Assembly (NCBI RefSeq): GCF_000601455.1
Contig: NZ_AZQP01000018.1
Location: forward strand, 1 to 50,262
Length of the DNA: 50,262 bases
From: Fervidicella metallireducens AeB
GTDB lineage: Bacteria; Bacillota; Clostridia; Clostridiales; Caloramatoraceae
Reading direction: 5' to 3'
The number at the start of each line of letters is the position of its first letter. Positions within the stretch are counted from its first letter, which is position 1. The position numbers and the translations under genes are program-made. Below, one piece after another: positions 25,424 through 34,096 of the stretch. The notes beneath the pieces are model-generated. The model was not told the DNA's origin and made no database searches. It worked only from the letters and a program-made list of their open reading frames with translations.

Positions 25424-25465
25424 TTTAAAAGCCAGAGGAAAGATTTTCTCCTTCTAACTCTGGCT
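25424..25465 (-). terminator. Terminator of the L,D-transpeptidase gene at 25484
   Basis: Perfect eight-base arms AGCCAGAG and CTCTGGCT (25430-25465) are followed on the minus strand by TTTTAAAAT. Confidence 0.8.
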
Positions 25466-25483
25466 GTCTTTTATACTAACTCT

Positions 25484-26182
25484 CTATTCTTGTATTATAA
25501 CTAATGTTCCCTTTGGTAAATTGTTGTAAATCCATTTTGAATCCTGCATACCTAGCCTTATACACCCGTGTGAAGCTAGTTGTCCAAGTTTCTCTTCTTC
25601 ACTTTTGATTACTTTACCCTTGTTATCTGTTGGTACACTATGGAACAGGTAATTTTTATTAAACCTCACCCAATTATATGCACCTTGTTTGTATTTTGCA
25701 CTATAAAAATAATTACCTTTATCGCCTATTAAAAATCTACCTACTGGTGTTGGACTTGATTTAACACCTGTTGAACATTTCATTTCCCTAATTACTGTAT
25801 CCTCTTTGTATACATATGTTTTTTGTTCACTTAAATCTACAAGAACCATATAGCTCTGATGAGGTTTTACATTTTTTATTAGAGATGTTGGAACATATCC
25901 TTTAATAATTTTAAGATTATTATAATCTCTTGCCTGAATTAATGAATAAGTTCCTTTATTTTGTAATACTTTTATCTCCATAAGACTTCCGTATGCTTGT
26001 CCAATAACTTTGGATCTTGGATTAGGTTGTTCTCTTATTAAAACTGGTTTCGTTTGCTCTGCATTTAAAACAGTAATGTTCTCTACATTGGCAAAATTTT
26101 TTGCATATACAGAGGTTACAGTTGATAGAATAATAGAAATTAAAATAAAAATAGTATTAAAAATTAATGTCCTTCTTTTCAT
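25484..26182 (-). CDS. L,D-transpeptidase with SH3-like domain
   Basis: This 232-residue secreted protein has an N-terminal hydrophobic signal/anchor (about residues 5-26), an SH3b-like cell-wall-binding domain (about 35-100, VLIREQPNPRSKVIGQAYG) and a YkuD catalytic domain (about 110-232). The catalytic signature is complete: a conserved His in LFHSVPT, and ASHGCIRLG with the nucleophilic Cys. Such enzymes make 3-3 cross-links in peptidoglycan or attach proteins to it, and are not blocked by most penicillins. The ATG has GGGGGAAAGG upstream. It is monocistronic with its own terminator. Confidence 0.93.
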   Translation of the reverse strand: MKRRTLIFNTIFILISIILSTVTSVYAKNFANVENITVLNAEQTKPVLIREQPNPRSKVIGQAYGSLMEIKVLQNKGTYSLIQARDYNNLKIIKGYVPTSLIKNVKPHQSYMVLVDLSEQKTYVYKEDTVIREMKCSTGVKSSPTPVGRFLIGDKGNYFYSAKYKQGAYNWVRFNKNYLFHSVPTDNKGKVIKSEEEKLGQLASHGCIRLGMQDSKWIYNNLPKGTLVIIQE

Positions 26183-26318
26183 GCCTTTCCCCCTTGACTT
26201 CTAATACCTTAAATTGACATTGCATTATGCAAATTTAGTCAATTTTACTTATATTACATCTAATATTCTATCAAATTCGTTTTATTTTGCAAATATATCT
26301 TTGTAAATTCACCTGGTT

Positions 26319-27119
26319 TTAAAAATCCTGCAAAATTTTTTCCAATGATATTATCTTGGTATATAACAATCTTTTTGCCACGCAAGAAAATATACTATTA
26401 TCTATTTTATCAATTCTTTCAACCATATCATAGACTTCCTTTTCCCTGCTGACAATGATGTATTTTAAATCCTCATAATTAAAAGAGAGTCTACAGTTTT
26501 TGTAAAGAATTTTATTAAAAGCATCTACCTCTTTCACGAATTTGTATTCACCTAATTTCAGTGGCAAACCTAACCTTATTAATTCATTTATATCTGGAAC
26601 ATATCTCCATTCCCTTTCGTCATAGTATTTTACTTCTGCTGTTTTATTATCTCTAAAGTTTTCATATGGCTTTAAATATGTGGTGAATTGATTAAAATAA
26701 GCTGCTATCGTATTGAGTTTATCTCCCTTTTGGTTTTTATAATCACAATCAAAAAACGAGGAATCGTTGTCATAAAAAAGTTCAAATATTTCTCTAAGAT
26801 ATGTTGTGGGCAAAGACTCTTCTAATATATACATAACAGGATTTATTTTATTTTTTCTTCCCCATTCCTTTGACAGTCCTATTGCATATCTTCCATAGTA
26901 AGCTATGTGTTTTTTTATCTGAGATAATGGAATATCACAAAAACATATCATAGGAACTGCATATTTATAATTTTCTTTTGTTTTTTCTTTTGAAAATAGA
27001 TAGCTAAAATCCTCTAAACAATATCTAGGATAAAAACCATTTATTAAACTATCTTCGATTTCAATCAAATCATTGGTAAAATGAAACAATGCATTGGCAC
27101 TGATAGTTGAGCCGCTCAT
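26319..27119 (-). CDS. AbiGi-family abortive infection protein (orphan)
   Basis: This 266-residue protein matches the AbiGi family, named after the antitoxin-like part of the lactococcal AbiG phage-resistance system. Typical segments are ANALFHFTNDL (residues 9-19), GFYPRYCLEDFSYL (28-41), MICFCDIPLSQIKKHI (57-72), YYGRYAIGLSKEWG (74-87) and YYDEREWRYVP (near 170). The His in LFHFT, the Tyr of YYGRYAIGL and the Glu-x-Glu in DEREW recall the H-Y-E pattern of ADP-ribosyltransferase folds, which is a suggestion only. No AbiGii partner is beside it: neighbours are topB and an L,D-transpeptidase. The ATG has AAGGAGG. Membership is recalled from family patterns, not searched. Confidence 0.8.
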   Translation of the reverse strand: MSGSTISANALFHFTNDLIEIEDSLINGFYPRYCLEDFSYLFSKEKTKENYKYAVPMICFCDIPLSQIKKHIAYYGRYAIGLSKEWGRKNKINPVMYILEESLPTTYLREIFELFYDNDSSFFDCDYKNQKGDKLNTIAAYFNQFTTYLKPYENFRDNKTAEVKYYDEREWRYVPDINELIRLGLPLKLGEYKFVKEVDAFNKILYKNCRLSFNYEDLKYIIVSREKEVYDMVERIDKIDNSIFSCVAKRLLYTKIISLEKILQDF

Positions 27120-27154
27120 TTTATTGTCCTCCTTTATCTTTTAGCAATAACAAA

Positions 27155-27188
27155 CGCCACTATTATGCCAGAGGCATCGAAAGTGGCG
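27155..27188 (-). terminator. Terminator of topB
   Basis: Outer arms CGCCACT/AGTGGCG and inner arms ATGCC/GGCAT form a two-step hairpin. On the minus strand it is followed by TTTGTTATT. It separates topB from the AbiGi gene. Confidence 0.75.
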
Positions 27189-27280
27189 CCATATAAGTCA
27201 ATTTCCATAATATTAAAGTCACACATTAATTAATCTTAATATTATTCTTTTTTAAAATTTAAAAATTATTCCTGGAACAT

Positions 27281-29416
27281 TTATTTTTCCACGATATTAA
27301 TAAGTCCAACTCCTTTGAAACCCTCTTTAAATACTAAATTTCCTTCAATAGCTTTAGAAGTTCCAGGTGATTTACCCTCTACTTTTTCGATAACTCCATT
27401 TTTTAAAAGTTTTTTTATCATCTTTGCATCAATCATAATTTCCAAAGTTTCTAAGGAATTTTTCCATATAGTAAACTTACACCCATTTTTCCATTCACTA
27501 CAGTAAAAGGCCTTTGTGTTTTCAAGTACAATACCATTTTTACAAATTGGACATTGCCCTAAGTTAGTAAACTTTTTTTTACTTGTTTTGCTTTTATTGT
27601 CATCTGTAAATACAACTTCTTTATTTTCCTTCAGGCAAGTTTCAATTATATATTTTACATATCTTTTAATGCTGTTCATAAATTTATTTGAATCTAATTT
27701 ACCCTTTGATATAGATGATAAACCCTTTTCCCATTTTCCCGTTGTTTCAGGGGATTTCAATTCATTTGGAACTATATCAATAAGTTTCATACCTTTTTCA
27801 GTTGGAACTAAATTCTTACCCTTTCTATTTATATATCCTACCTCAATTAGCCGTTCTATTATTCCTGCCCTGGTAGCTGGTGTACCTAATCCCCCATCCT
27901 TCAGCTGTTCCTTTAATTCTTCATCATCTATAAATCTGCCTGCATTTTCCATTGCAGATAAAAGTGATGCTTCAGTATATGCCTTTGGTGGTTTCGTTTC
28001 TTTATTTATAATTTTTGTATCTTGTATCTGATATTCCTCACCTTCCTTAATATCTGGAAGATTTTTTTCTTCATCATTTTCCGCTGATTCAATAGAATTT
28101 AATTCTGTCCAGCCATGCTGTATAATAGTTTTTCCCTTGGTTATAAAACTTTCTCCTTCTACTTCAGTCATAACAGTTGTTAATGTATATTTATAATCTG
28201 GCATAAAAACTGAAACAAATCTTCTAACAATTAGATCATATATTTTAAATTCTTCCTGAGTTAATCCTTTGATATTCTGACTTCCATCTGTTGGAATGAT
28301 TGCATGATGATCTGTAATCTTAGTATCATCTACTATTCTTTTAGTTATTGTAAGTTTATCCTTATTCATAATATAATCTGTATATTTTCCATATATCTCT
28401 TTATCTAGCTTTCCTATTATTTTTTTTAGTTTTGGTATCATATCCGTACTTAAGTATCTACTATCAGTTCTAGGGTATGTAATTAGCTTCTTTTTTTCAT
28501 ATAAATCCTGGGCAACTGATAGTGTCTTTTGGGCAGAAAATCCAAATTTCCTGTTTGCTTCCCTCTGTAGTTCAGTTAAATCATAAAGCAAAGGTGGAGG
28601 TTGTTTCTTAACTTCTTTTTTTACTTCTGTTACCTTGGCTTTTTTTCCCTTTACTTTATTTAGCAGTTCTTTTGCTTTACTTTCATTGAATATTTTTGTT
28701 TCATTGTCCTTCTTATCAATCCAAGTCCCGGTAAATCCATCATATAGATTTACTATTTCATAAAATTTTTGAGGAACAAATTCATTTATTTCTCTTTGTC
28801 TTTGAACTATTAATGATAAAGTTGGAGTCTGAACTCTTCCTATACTTAATAGAGCATTATATTTTATTGAAAACGCCCTGCTGGCATTCATTCCTACAAG
28901 CCAGTCAGCCTCAGAACGACACTTTGCAGAATAATACAGATAGTCATATTCTCTGCTTGACTTTAAATTTTCAAACCCATCTTTTATTGCAGTATCAGTC
29001 ATACTTGAAATCCACAATCTTTTAAACTCTTTTTTACATCCTGCCATTTCATATATATACCTGAATATGAGTTCCCCTTCTCTTCCACTATCTGTTGCAC
29101 ATACAATATAGTCGGTATCCTTGCTATTCATTAATTTTTTAACTATGGCATATTGTTTCTTTGTTGAAGCTACTGGTTTTAATTTCATTTCTATTGGTAT
29201 AATTGGCAGATTACTGAATGTCCATTTTTTATATAATGGGTCATATTCCTCAGGTTTGCATAAAGTTATTAAATGCCCTATGGCCCATGTAACAATATAT
29301 TTATCCCCTTCTAAAAATCCTTCACCCTTTTTATTGCAACCCAAAACCTTAGCGATATCCCTTCCAACAGATGGTTTTTCTGCAACTACTAAAACTTTTC
29401 CCATTTTATCACTCAC
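27281..29416 (-). CDS. topB: DNA topoisomerase III
   Basis: This 711-residue type IA topoisomerase relaxes or decatenates DNA. The TOPRIM domain at the N terminus shows VVAEKPSVGRDIAKVLG (from residue 10) and CATDSGREGELIFRYIY near residue 107. The active-site tyrosine lies in LITYPRTDSRYLS near residue 315. A C-terminal region (about 625-660) holds CPICKNG and CSEWKNGC, a four-cysteine zinc finger, as in plasmid- and Firmicutes-type TopB. Length fits. A GTG at 29416 is four bases after GAGG; an ATG at 29404 (MGKVLVV) is the other possibility and matches family starts well. It stands alone between two cell-wall and defence-type genes. Confidence 0.96.
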   Translation of the reverse strand: MSDKMGKVLVVAEKPSVGRDIAKVLGCNKKGEGFLEGDKYIVTWAIGHLITLCKPEEYDPLYKKWTFSNLPIIPIEMKLKPVASTKKQYAIVKKLMNSKDTDYIVCATDSGREGELIFRYIYEMAGCKKEFKRLWISSMTDTAIKDGFENLKSSREYDYLYYSAKCRSEADWLVGMNASRAFSIKYNALLSIGRVQTPTLSLIVQRQREINEFVPQKFYEIVNLYDGFTGTWIDKKDNETKIFNESKAKELLNKVKGKKAKVTEVKKEVKKQPPPLLYDLTELQREANRKFGFSAQKTLSVAQDLYEKKKLITYPRTDSRYLSTDMIPKLKKIIGKLDKEIYGKYTDYIMNKDKLTITKRIVDDTKITDHHAIIPTDGSQNIKGLTQEEFKIYDLIVRRFVSVFMPDYKYTLTTVMTEVEGESFITKGKTIIQHGWTELNSIESAENDEEKNLPDIKEGEEYQIQDTKIINKETKPPKAYTEASLLSAMENAGRFIDDEELKEQLKDGGLGTPATRAGIIERLIEVGYINRKGKNLVPTEKGMKLIDIVPNELKSPETTGKWEKGLSSISKGKLDSNKFMNSIKRYVKYIIETCLKENKEVVFTDDNKSKTSKKKFTNLGQCPICKNGIVLENTKAFYCSEWKNGCKFTIWKNSLETLEIMIDAKMIKKLLKNGVIEKVEGKSPGTSKAIEGNLVFKEGFKGVGLINIVEK

Positions 29417-29456
29417 TTTTCCTCTTTATGTTAATATAATATTTTTCTTTAGTATT

Positions 29457-29831
29457 TTAATTTATAACTACCGGTGTTCCAATAGGAACTTTATTAAAAA
29501 GTTCAATTACATCTCTATTATACATTCTTATACAACCATGGGATACATATTTACCTATTGATTCAGGTGAATTTGTTCCATGAATACCAATACCATTTAC
29601 ATTTAGCCCCATCCATCTTGCTCCAAATGGTCCTCCTGGATTAATTACTTTATTTATTATTTTAAATCTTCCCTTTGGTGTTGGTGTGGAAGGTTTTCCA
29701 ACACCTACTTTATAACTTTTGATTATTTTATTATTTATTAATAAACTTAACCTTCTTTCCTTTGTATCAACTATAATCAAATAATTGGCTCTTAATAAAA
29801 AGAAAGCTTTTGCAAGTGGACAATAATACAT
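29457..29831 (-). CDS. Minimal L,D-transpeptidase (YkuD domain)
   Basis: This 124-residue protein is little more than a YkuD catalytic domain. It shows LIIVDTKERRLSLLINN near the N terminus, GVGKPSTPTPKGRF, the catalytic His in GIHGTNS, and VSHGCIRM with the nucleophilic Cys. There is no SH3 or LysM domain and no classical signal peptide; a short hydrophobic start (AKAFFLL) may help targeting. The frame extends to 29858; AAAAGGTGATG precedes the ATG at 29831. It is a paralogue of the longer enzyme at 25484. It lies just upstream of topB on the same strand with a 40-base gap, so the two may be co-transcribed. Confidence 0.88.
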   Translation of the reverse strand: MYYCPLAKAFFLLRANYLIIVDTKERRLSLLINNKIIKSYKVGVGKPSTPTPKGRFKIINKVINPGGPFGARWMGLNVNGIGIHGTNSPESIGKYVSHGCIRMYNRDVIELFNKVPIGTPVVIN

Positions 29832-29940
29832 GACATCACCTTTTAAAATTGTATACATTTAATTATATTATACTTTTTAAAAAAATAAGCAATCATAAAA
29901 ATTAAATAAAAAAAACTTACAACATTAATGAAAATAAAAA

Positions 29941-30017
29941 TGCCCATAATTTATTCAGATAATAAAACTACTCACCTTTAAAGAAGTTTTATATTATCCA
30001 AATTAACATTATGGGCA
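29941..30017 (-). terminator. Long hairpin after the DUF3798 transporter operon
   Basis: Perfect ten-base outer arms TGCCCATAAT and ATTATGGGCA enclose an inner stem (GATAAT, AAAACT / AGTTTT, ATTATC) and a 10-20 base loop. On the minus strand TTTTTATTTT follows, so it ends the transporter transcript. The rest of 29859-30073 shows no gene. Confidence 0.8.
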
Positions 30018-30073
30018 TATTTTATTATTTTCTTATATATTTTAATAGTCGATTATTAGATTATATCCACCTT

Positions 30074-31375
30074 TTATTGTGATTTAAATTTGTTTTTTGC
30101 TTCTATCTGTTGTTTAAAGGCATGTAACCCAAGGGAAACGCCTATTACTCCATACGCAACGAATACTCTAAAATACTCACCAATCTGAGCACTGCCTAAA
30201 AGGTTTTTTCCAGCCAATGGCGATACGATAAACAAGGTGTGGAATAATATTATACCTATTATTGCCTGGCTATTTGTTGCCTTTGTAACTGAAGCCCCTC
30301 CGATTAAAAGAGCTGCAATTGCAAACATACCTACTTGTTCATGGCTTCCATAGGTATTCAAAGTACCAATATTTTGTAAGAAAATTAATTGTCCCCAAGC
30401 AGCAAGTACAGTGGATATGATTATTGCTGTTACTCTGATTTTGTCAACATTTATACCTGAAACATTTGCTACATGCATATCCTGTCCAACAGTTCTGAAA
30501 TCCTGACCTAGTTTAGTCTTAACAATAAAAACATTGAATATGCAGATAGCAACAATAACAAGTATAGTTACAAATGGAACTTTGATAAACATAAATGAGG
30601 TTCTAAAAACCATAAGAGCTATAGATAAAATAAGTAATAAAATTGATGCTCCAACTGAAAAAAGATACTTCTCATTATCTTTTCTTTTTATTTTTTTTGT
30701 TTCTAAATATTTATAAATATTTATTACGATTAATATCAGCGATATTATCAATAAGGCTAGTGACAATGGCATCCTATAAAGACCATCCACAGCATATTTT
30801 ATTCCACCAGAAAGATCTATTGTATTTTTTATTCCTATACCTCCACTTAAAACTAAAGTTGGATTTTTCATAGGAATAATTGTTCCTATAAAAAACAAGA
30901 ACAGAAGCTGATATAAGCCATTTGCAAAAAATCCTAAAATCATACTGGCTATCATTTCCTGACCTTTAGTTTTATTTAGAAGTCTACCAGTAAAATAACC
31001 AAACAATATCGCCAATGGGGTACTAATTAATATACAAAGTAAGAATCCAGCAATGCCTGTTATTTTCCAGTGAGTAACTGCAATAATTGCTATTTGACCA
31101 GCCATAGCTCCAATAACAATACCAAAGTTTAAACCCATACCTGCAAGTACTGGTATAATAAGTGATAATACTAAAAATGCATTTCTAGCAATTCTTGTTA
31201 TTAATTCTCCAGTAATAAAGGCTAATGATTGTCCAGAAAAATATATTCCAAATATACAAAGTACAACGAATAGAATCGTTACCATATTATCAAACAATAT
31301 CTTTTTTACAATTCCTCCTAACCCTAAGCTGTTTCCTTTATCTCTTTGTAAATTTAAACTAGTATTTTCACTCAT
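30074..31375 (-). CDS. ABC transporter permease, BPD_transp_2 type (second of two)
   Basis: This 433-residue protein is an integral membrane permease of the ribose/branched-chain type, with about ten hydrophobic segments and the typical GMGLNFGIVIGAMAGQI (near residue 75) and late VANVSGINVDKIRVTAII cytoplasmic loop. It forms a pair with the permease at 31377 and probably works as a heterodimer with it. The frame begins further up, but GGAGGTG lies nine bases before the ATG at 31375. That start is one base past the stop of the preceding gene. Substrate unknown; the operon is discussed under the binding protein. Confidence 0.9.
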   Translation of the reverse strand: MSENTSLNLQRDKGNSLGLGGIVKKILFDNMVTILFVVLCIFGIYFSGQSLAFITGELITRIARNAFLVLSLIIPVLAGMGLNFGIVIGAMAGQIAIIAVTHWKITGIAGFLLCILISTPLAILFGYFTGRLLNKTKGQEMIASMILGFFANGLYQLLFLFFIGTIIPMKNPTLVLSGGIGIKNTIDLSGGIKYAVDGLYRMPLSLALLIISLILIVINIYKYLETKKIKRKDNEKYLFSVGASILLLILSIALMVFRTSFMFIKVPFVTILVIVAICIFNVFIVKTKLGQDFRTVGQDMHVANVSGINVDKIRVTAIIISTVLAAWGQLIFLQNIGTLNTYGSHEQVGMFAIAALLIGGASVTKATNSQAIIGIILFHTLFIVSPLAGKNLLGSAQIGEYFRVFVAYGVIGVSLGLHAFKQQIEAKNKFKSQ

Positions 31376-31376
31376 T

Positions 31377-32420
31377 CTATTCGCCACCTCCGCCAACCTT
31401 TGTTAGTGCATATAGGATAATCCCATTACTTACAATAATTCTTAAGACTTCAGCTAAATTACCTTCAGTAACAATTTTATTCGCTACTGGCAATGCAACT
31501 GTCAATAACCCTTGAAACAAAAATGTACCTAAAATAACATGGGATATCTTTGCATTTTTTGCAGATGCTCCTCCAATTAAAACTGCTGCTACTGCTGCAA
31601 AACCCATCATCATCGGTGCTTGATATAATTGATAAAAACCAAAACTCTGTGCATATGCAATTATACCAACTGCACCTAAAATCGTTGATAGCATGGTACC
31701 AATTATTCTTGACTTGTTAACATTAATACCTGAAGCACTTGCGAAAACTGGATTATCTCCTACTGCCTTCATAGCTATACCTGCCCTACTCCTTAAAAAT
31801 CTCCACATAATAAAACAGCAAATTAAAAAGAAAGCTAAAAGACCTGTAGGAAAAACAATTCCTCCTATAGAAAAGCTAAAGAGGTTATCAAGTACCTTTG
31901 CATATCTTGAAGTAAGTGTAATTGTAGTTCTTAAACCTTTACCTATTGGCCATTTGATTTCAGGACTATTAAATGGCATGACCAACCATCCTATACACAT
32001 AAGGGATACTGCTGAAAACCCTACATATGTAGATACCATCATTTCTGAGCCTTTAACCTTGTTTAAAAGCATTCCATAAAAATACCCAACTACTGCTGAG
32101 ATAGGTACTGATATTAAAACTGCTACTGAAAAAGCCTTAAGTCCAGTTAAATTCATTTCAATACTTATTAGCCCACCGATTAAACCACATACAATCCCCA
32201 ATGGCAAACCAAAATTAAGACCAATACCACATAATATTCCAGGGACCATTGCTAAAACTAGCACACCATTCATTCCTGTTCTTACTAAGGTATCAGAAAT
32301 TAATGAACCTATTGGTAACCCTAATAATACTGCAAGTATACACAAAAATATAAAAAATGCAGTTATTATCAACCTTGGTATACCAATTCTATTGATAGTT
32401 TCTTGTAGCTTCTTAGGCAT
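31377..32420 (-). CDS. ABC transporter permease, BPD_transp_2 type (first of two)
   Basis: This 347-residue permease has about nine hydrophobic segments and the family loop FASASGINVNKSRIIGTML near residue 230. It resembles the following permease, including GIGLNFGLPLGIVCGLIGG, so the two arose by duplication. Its start overlaps the end of the ATPase gene by eight bases, and its GGAGGTGG 3' end doubles as the ribosome site of the next gene. These tight joints show one coupled operon. Confidence 0.92.
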   Translation of the reverse strand: MPKKLQETINRIGIPRLIITAFFIFLCILAVLLGLPIGSLISDTLVRTGMNGVLVLAMVPGILCGIGLNFGLPLGIVCGLIGGLISIEMNLTGLKAFSVAVLISVPISAVVGYFYGMLLNKVKGSEMMVSTYVGFSAVSLMCIGWLVMPFNSPEIKWPIGKGLRTTITLTSRYAKVLDNLFSFSIGGIVFPTGLLAFFLICCFIMWRFLRSRAGIAMKAVGDNPVFASASGINVNKSRIIGTMLSTILGAVGIIAYAQSFGFYQLYQAPMMMGFAAVAAVLIGGASAKNAKISHVILGTFLFQGLLTVALPVANKIVTEGNLAEVLRIIVSNGIILYALTKVGGGGE

Positions 32421-34032
32421 CCTCTAGTCCCTCCCTATTACGCAATTTGCTGTAATGTCCAGCCATCATAAGACCAAACTCAGCATCACTATCCTCAGGT
32501 TTTAAAATACCCTCTATCCTTCCCTCAGAAACAATAGCTATCCTGTCACATATTGCCCTCAATTCTCCAAGTTCGCTTGATGTCATAATAATTGTCATTC
32601 CTTTTTCTCTATTGAGTTTCAATAATAGATCTAGAACCAACTTTTTTGCACCAATATCTATTCCTCTTGTTGGCTCTGAAACAAAAAGTATTTCTGGTTC
32701 CATAGTCAAAGCCCTTGCTATGCAGACCTTTTGCTGATTACCTCCACTTAATCTTCTAGTTACCTGCTGTGGTCCTCTGCATCTTATATCCAGTTCCTTT
32801 ATCATTTTTAAACTGTGCTGCCTCATTTCACTTTTACTTAATTGTGTAAACAAAAAATAATTCTTAATAAATTTCTTTTTGATTTGCATTGCAGTAATTG
32901 TGATGTTTTCTTCTATTGAAGTATCCAAAAGTAGTCCTACTCCCCTTCTATCCTCAGACACAAAAGCAATACCATTATTTAAAGATTCCTCTGGAGAGTT
33001 TAATTTAAGTTTTTTGCCCCTGAATATAACTTCTCCATCAGAGTTATATAATCCCATTATTCCATTTGCTATTCCTATCTTGCCTTGACCTGCAAGACCA
33101 CCAATACCTAATATTTCTCCCTCTTTTATTTCAAGGTTCACACCCTTAACTTCCTCACCTGGCATTTGAACCTTTAAGTTCTTAATTGTCATTATATTTC
33201 CCTTGGATAAATTTCTCTTTCCATCACTCTTAGCAATTCGCTCAATCTTTCTTCCAACCATTAATTCTGCTAATTCCATTACATTTGTGTCCTTTTTATC
33301 TCTTGTTGCCACAACTTCTCCATCCCTTAAAATGGTTATACTGTCAGCAACACTCATTACTTCATCAAGTCTGTGAGTAATGAAAATAATAGCTATGCCT
33401 GAATCTGCTAATTTTTTCATTGCAGAAAGCAGAGTTTTAGCTTCACTCTCTGTTAAAACTGCTGTTGGTTCATCAAATACCAACAATTTTACATTGCTTT
33501 TGTCTATCTCCCTTGCAATTTCTACAAACTGCATGTAACCAACTGGCATACCTGCAATCGTTGCCCACTCCTCTATATTTATTCCAATAGTATTTAAAGC
33601 TTTTCTTGCATCCTTGTTCATATTTTCATAATCTAGACTTTTTAAATTTTCACCAAATACCCTGCTCAGAAGATTATGTTTAAGTATCTCTCTATTAAGC
33701 TTTATATTTTCTGTTACAGTGAAGCCTGGTACCAGCATAAACTCCTGATGTACCATACCTATCCCCTCATTCATTGCATCCTTTGGTGATTTTATATCTA
33801 CCTTTCGTCCCTCAATTAAAAATTCTCCTTTGTAACCACCAGTACTATGTATAACAGGCATACCAAATAGTATATTCATTAAAGTTGATTTTCCAGCACC
33901 ATTTTCTCCAAGCAGAGCATGTATTTCTCCTGCCCTTACGGATAAATTTATCCCCTTGAGAACTTTATTTCCAAAATACTCCTTTTCAATATTCTTCATC
34001 TGGAGAATATTTGCACCATTTTTCAAGTCCAT
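32413..34032 (-). CDS. ABC transporter ATPase with two nucleotide-binding domains (RbsA/nucleoside type)
   Basis: This 539-residue protein has two fused ATPase domains. The first (about residues 10-260) has Walker A LGENGAGKSTLMNIL, a Walker B VKLLVFDEPTAVL and FITHRLDEV. The second (about 270-520) has a degenerate Walker A, GLAGQGKIG, an intact signature LSGGNQQKVCIARAL, and EPTRGIDIGAK. One weak and one strong site is usual for sugar and nucleoside ATPases. The frame extends to 34071, but that extension runs into an intercistronic hairpin; I take the ATG at 34032, next to GGGGGG. An ATG at residue 12 is less likely. Confidence 0.92.
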   Translation of the reverse strand: MDLKNGANILQMKNIEKEYFGNKVLKGINLSVRAGEIHALLGENGAGKSTLMNILFGMPVIHSTGGYKGEFLIEGRKVDIKSPKDAMNEGIGMVHQEFMLVPGFTVTENIKLNREILKHNLLSRVFGENLKSLDYENMNKDARKALNTIGINIEEWATIAGMPVGYMQFVEIAREIDKSNVKLLVFDEPTAVLTESEAKTLLSAMKKLADSGIAIIFITHRLDEVMSVADSITILRDGEVVATRDKKDTNVMELAELMVGRKIERIAKSDGKRNLSKGNIMTIKNLKVQMPGEEVKGVNLEIKEGEILGIGGLAGQGKIGIANGIMGLYNSDGEVIFRGKKLKLNSPEESLNNGIAFVSEDRRGVGLLLDTSIEENITITAMQIKKKFIKNYFLFTQLSKSEMRQHSLKMIKELDIRCRGPQQVTRRLSGGNQQKVCIARALTMEPEILFVSEPTRGIDIGAKKLVLDLLLKLNREKGMTIIMTSSELGELRAICDRIAIVSEGRIEGILKPEDSDAEFGLMMAGHYSKLRNREGLEDA

Positions 34033-34060
34033 CCCCCCGCATCCAAATTTAATTACGCAG

Positions 34061-34083
34061 AAGGCTGTCAAAAAGACAGCCTT
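34061..34083 (-). terminator. Intercistronic hairpin between binding protein and ATPase genes
   Basis: Perfect nine-base arms AAGGCTGTC and GACAGCCTT with a five-base loop. No T-run follows on the minus strand, so it more likely protects the binding-protein message or causes partial termination than ends the operon. It would raise binding protein over the membrane parts. Confidence 0.65.
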
Positions 34084-34096
34084 TGCTGTAGATTTA

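Noticed and set aside
27516-28031. A 171-codon frame on the + strand inside topB
   Set aside because: It is the opposite-strand shadow of a strongly supported gene, without ribosome site or recognisable domain.
27120-29416. AbiGii toxin partner beside the AbiGi gene
   Set aside because: The upstream neighbour is plainly topoisomerase III and the downstream one an L,D-transpeptidase; no nucleotidyltransferase-like frame is present.
34033-34071. Longer N terminus for the double ATPase (start at 34071)
   Set aside because: The extension reads through an intercistronic hairpin and adds residues not seen in the family; the ATG at 34032 fits better.
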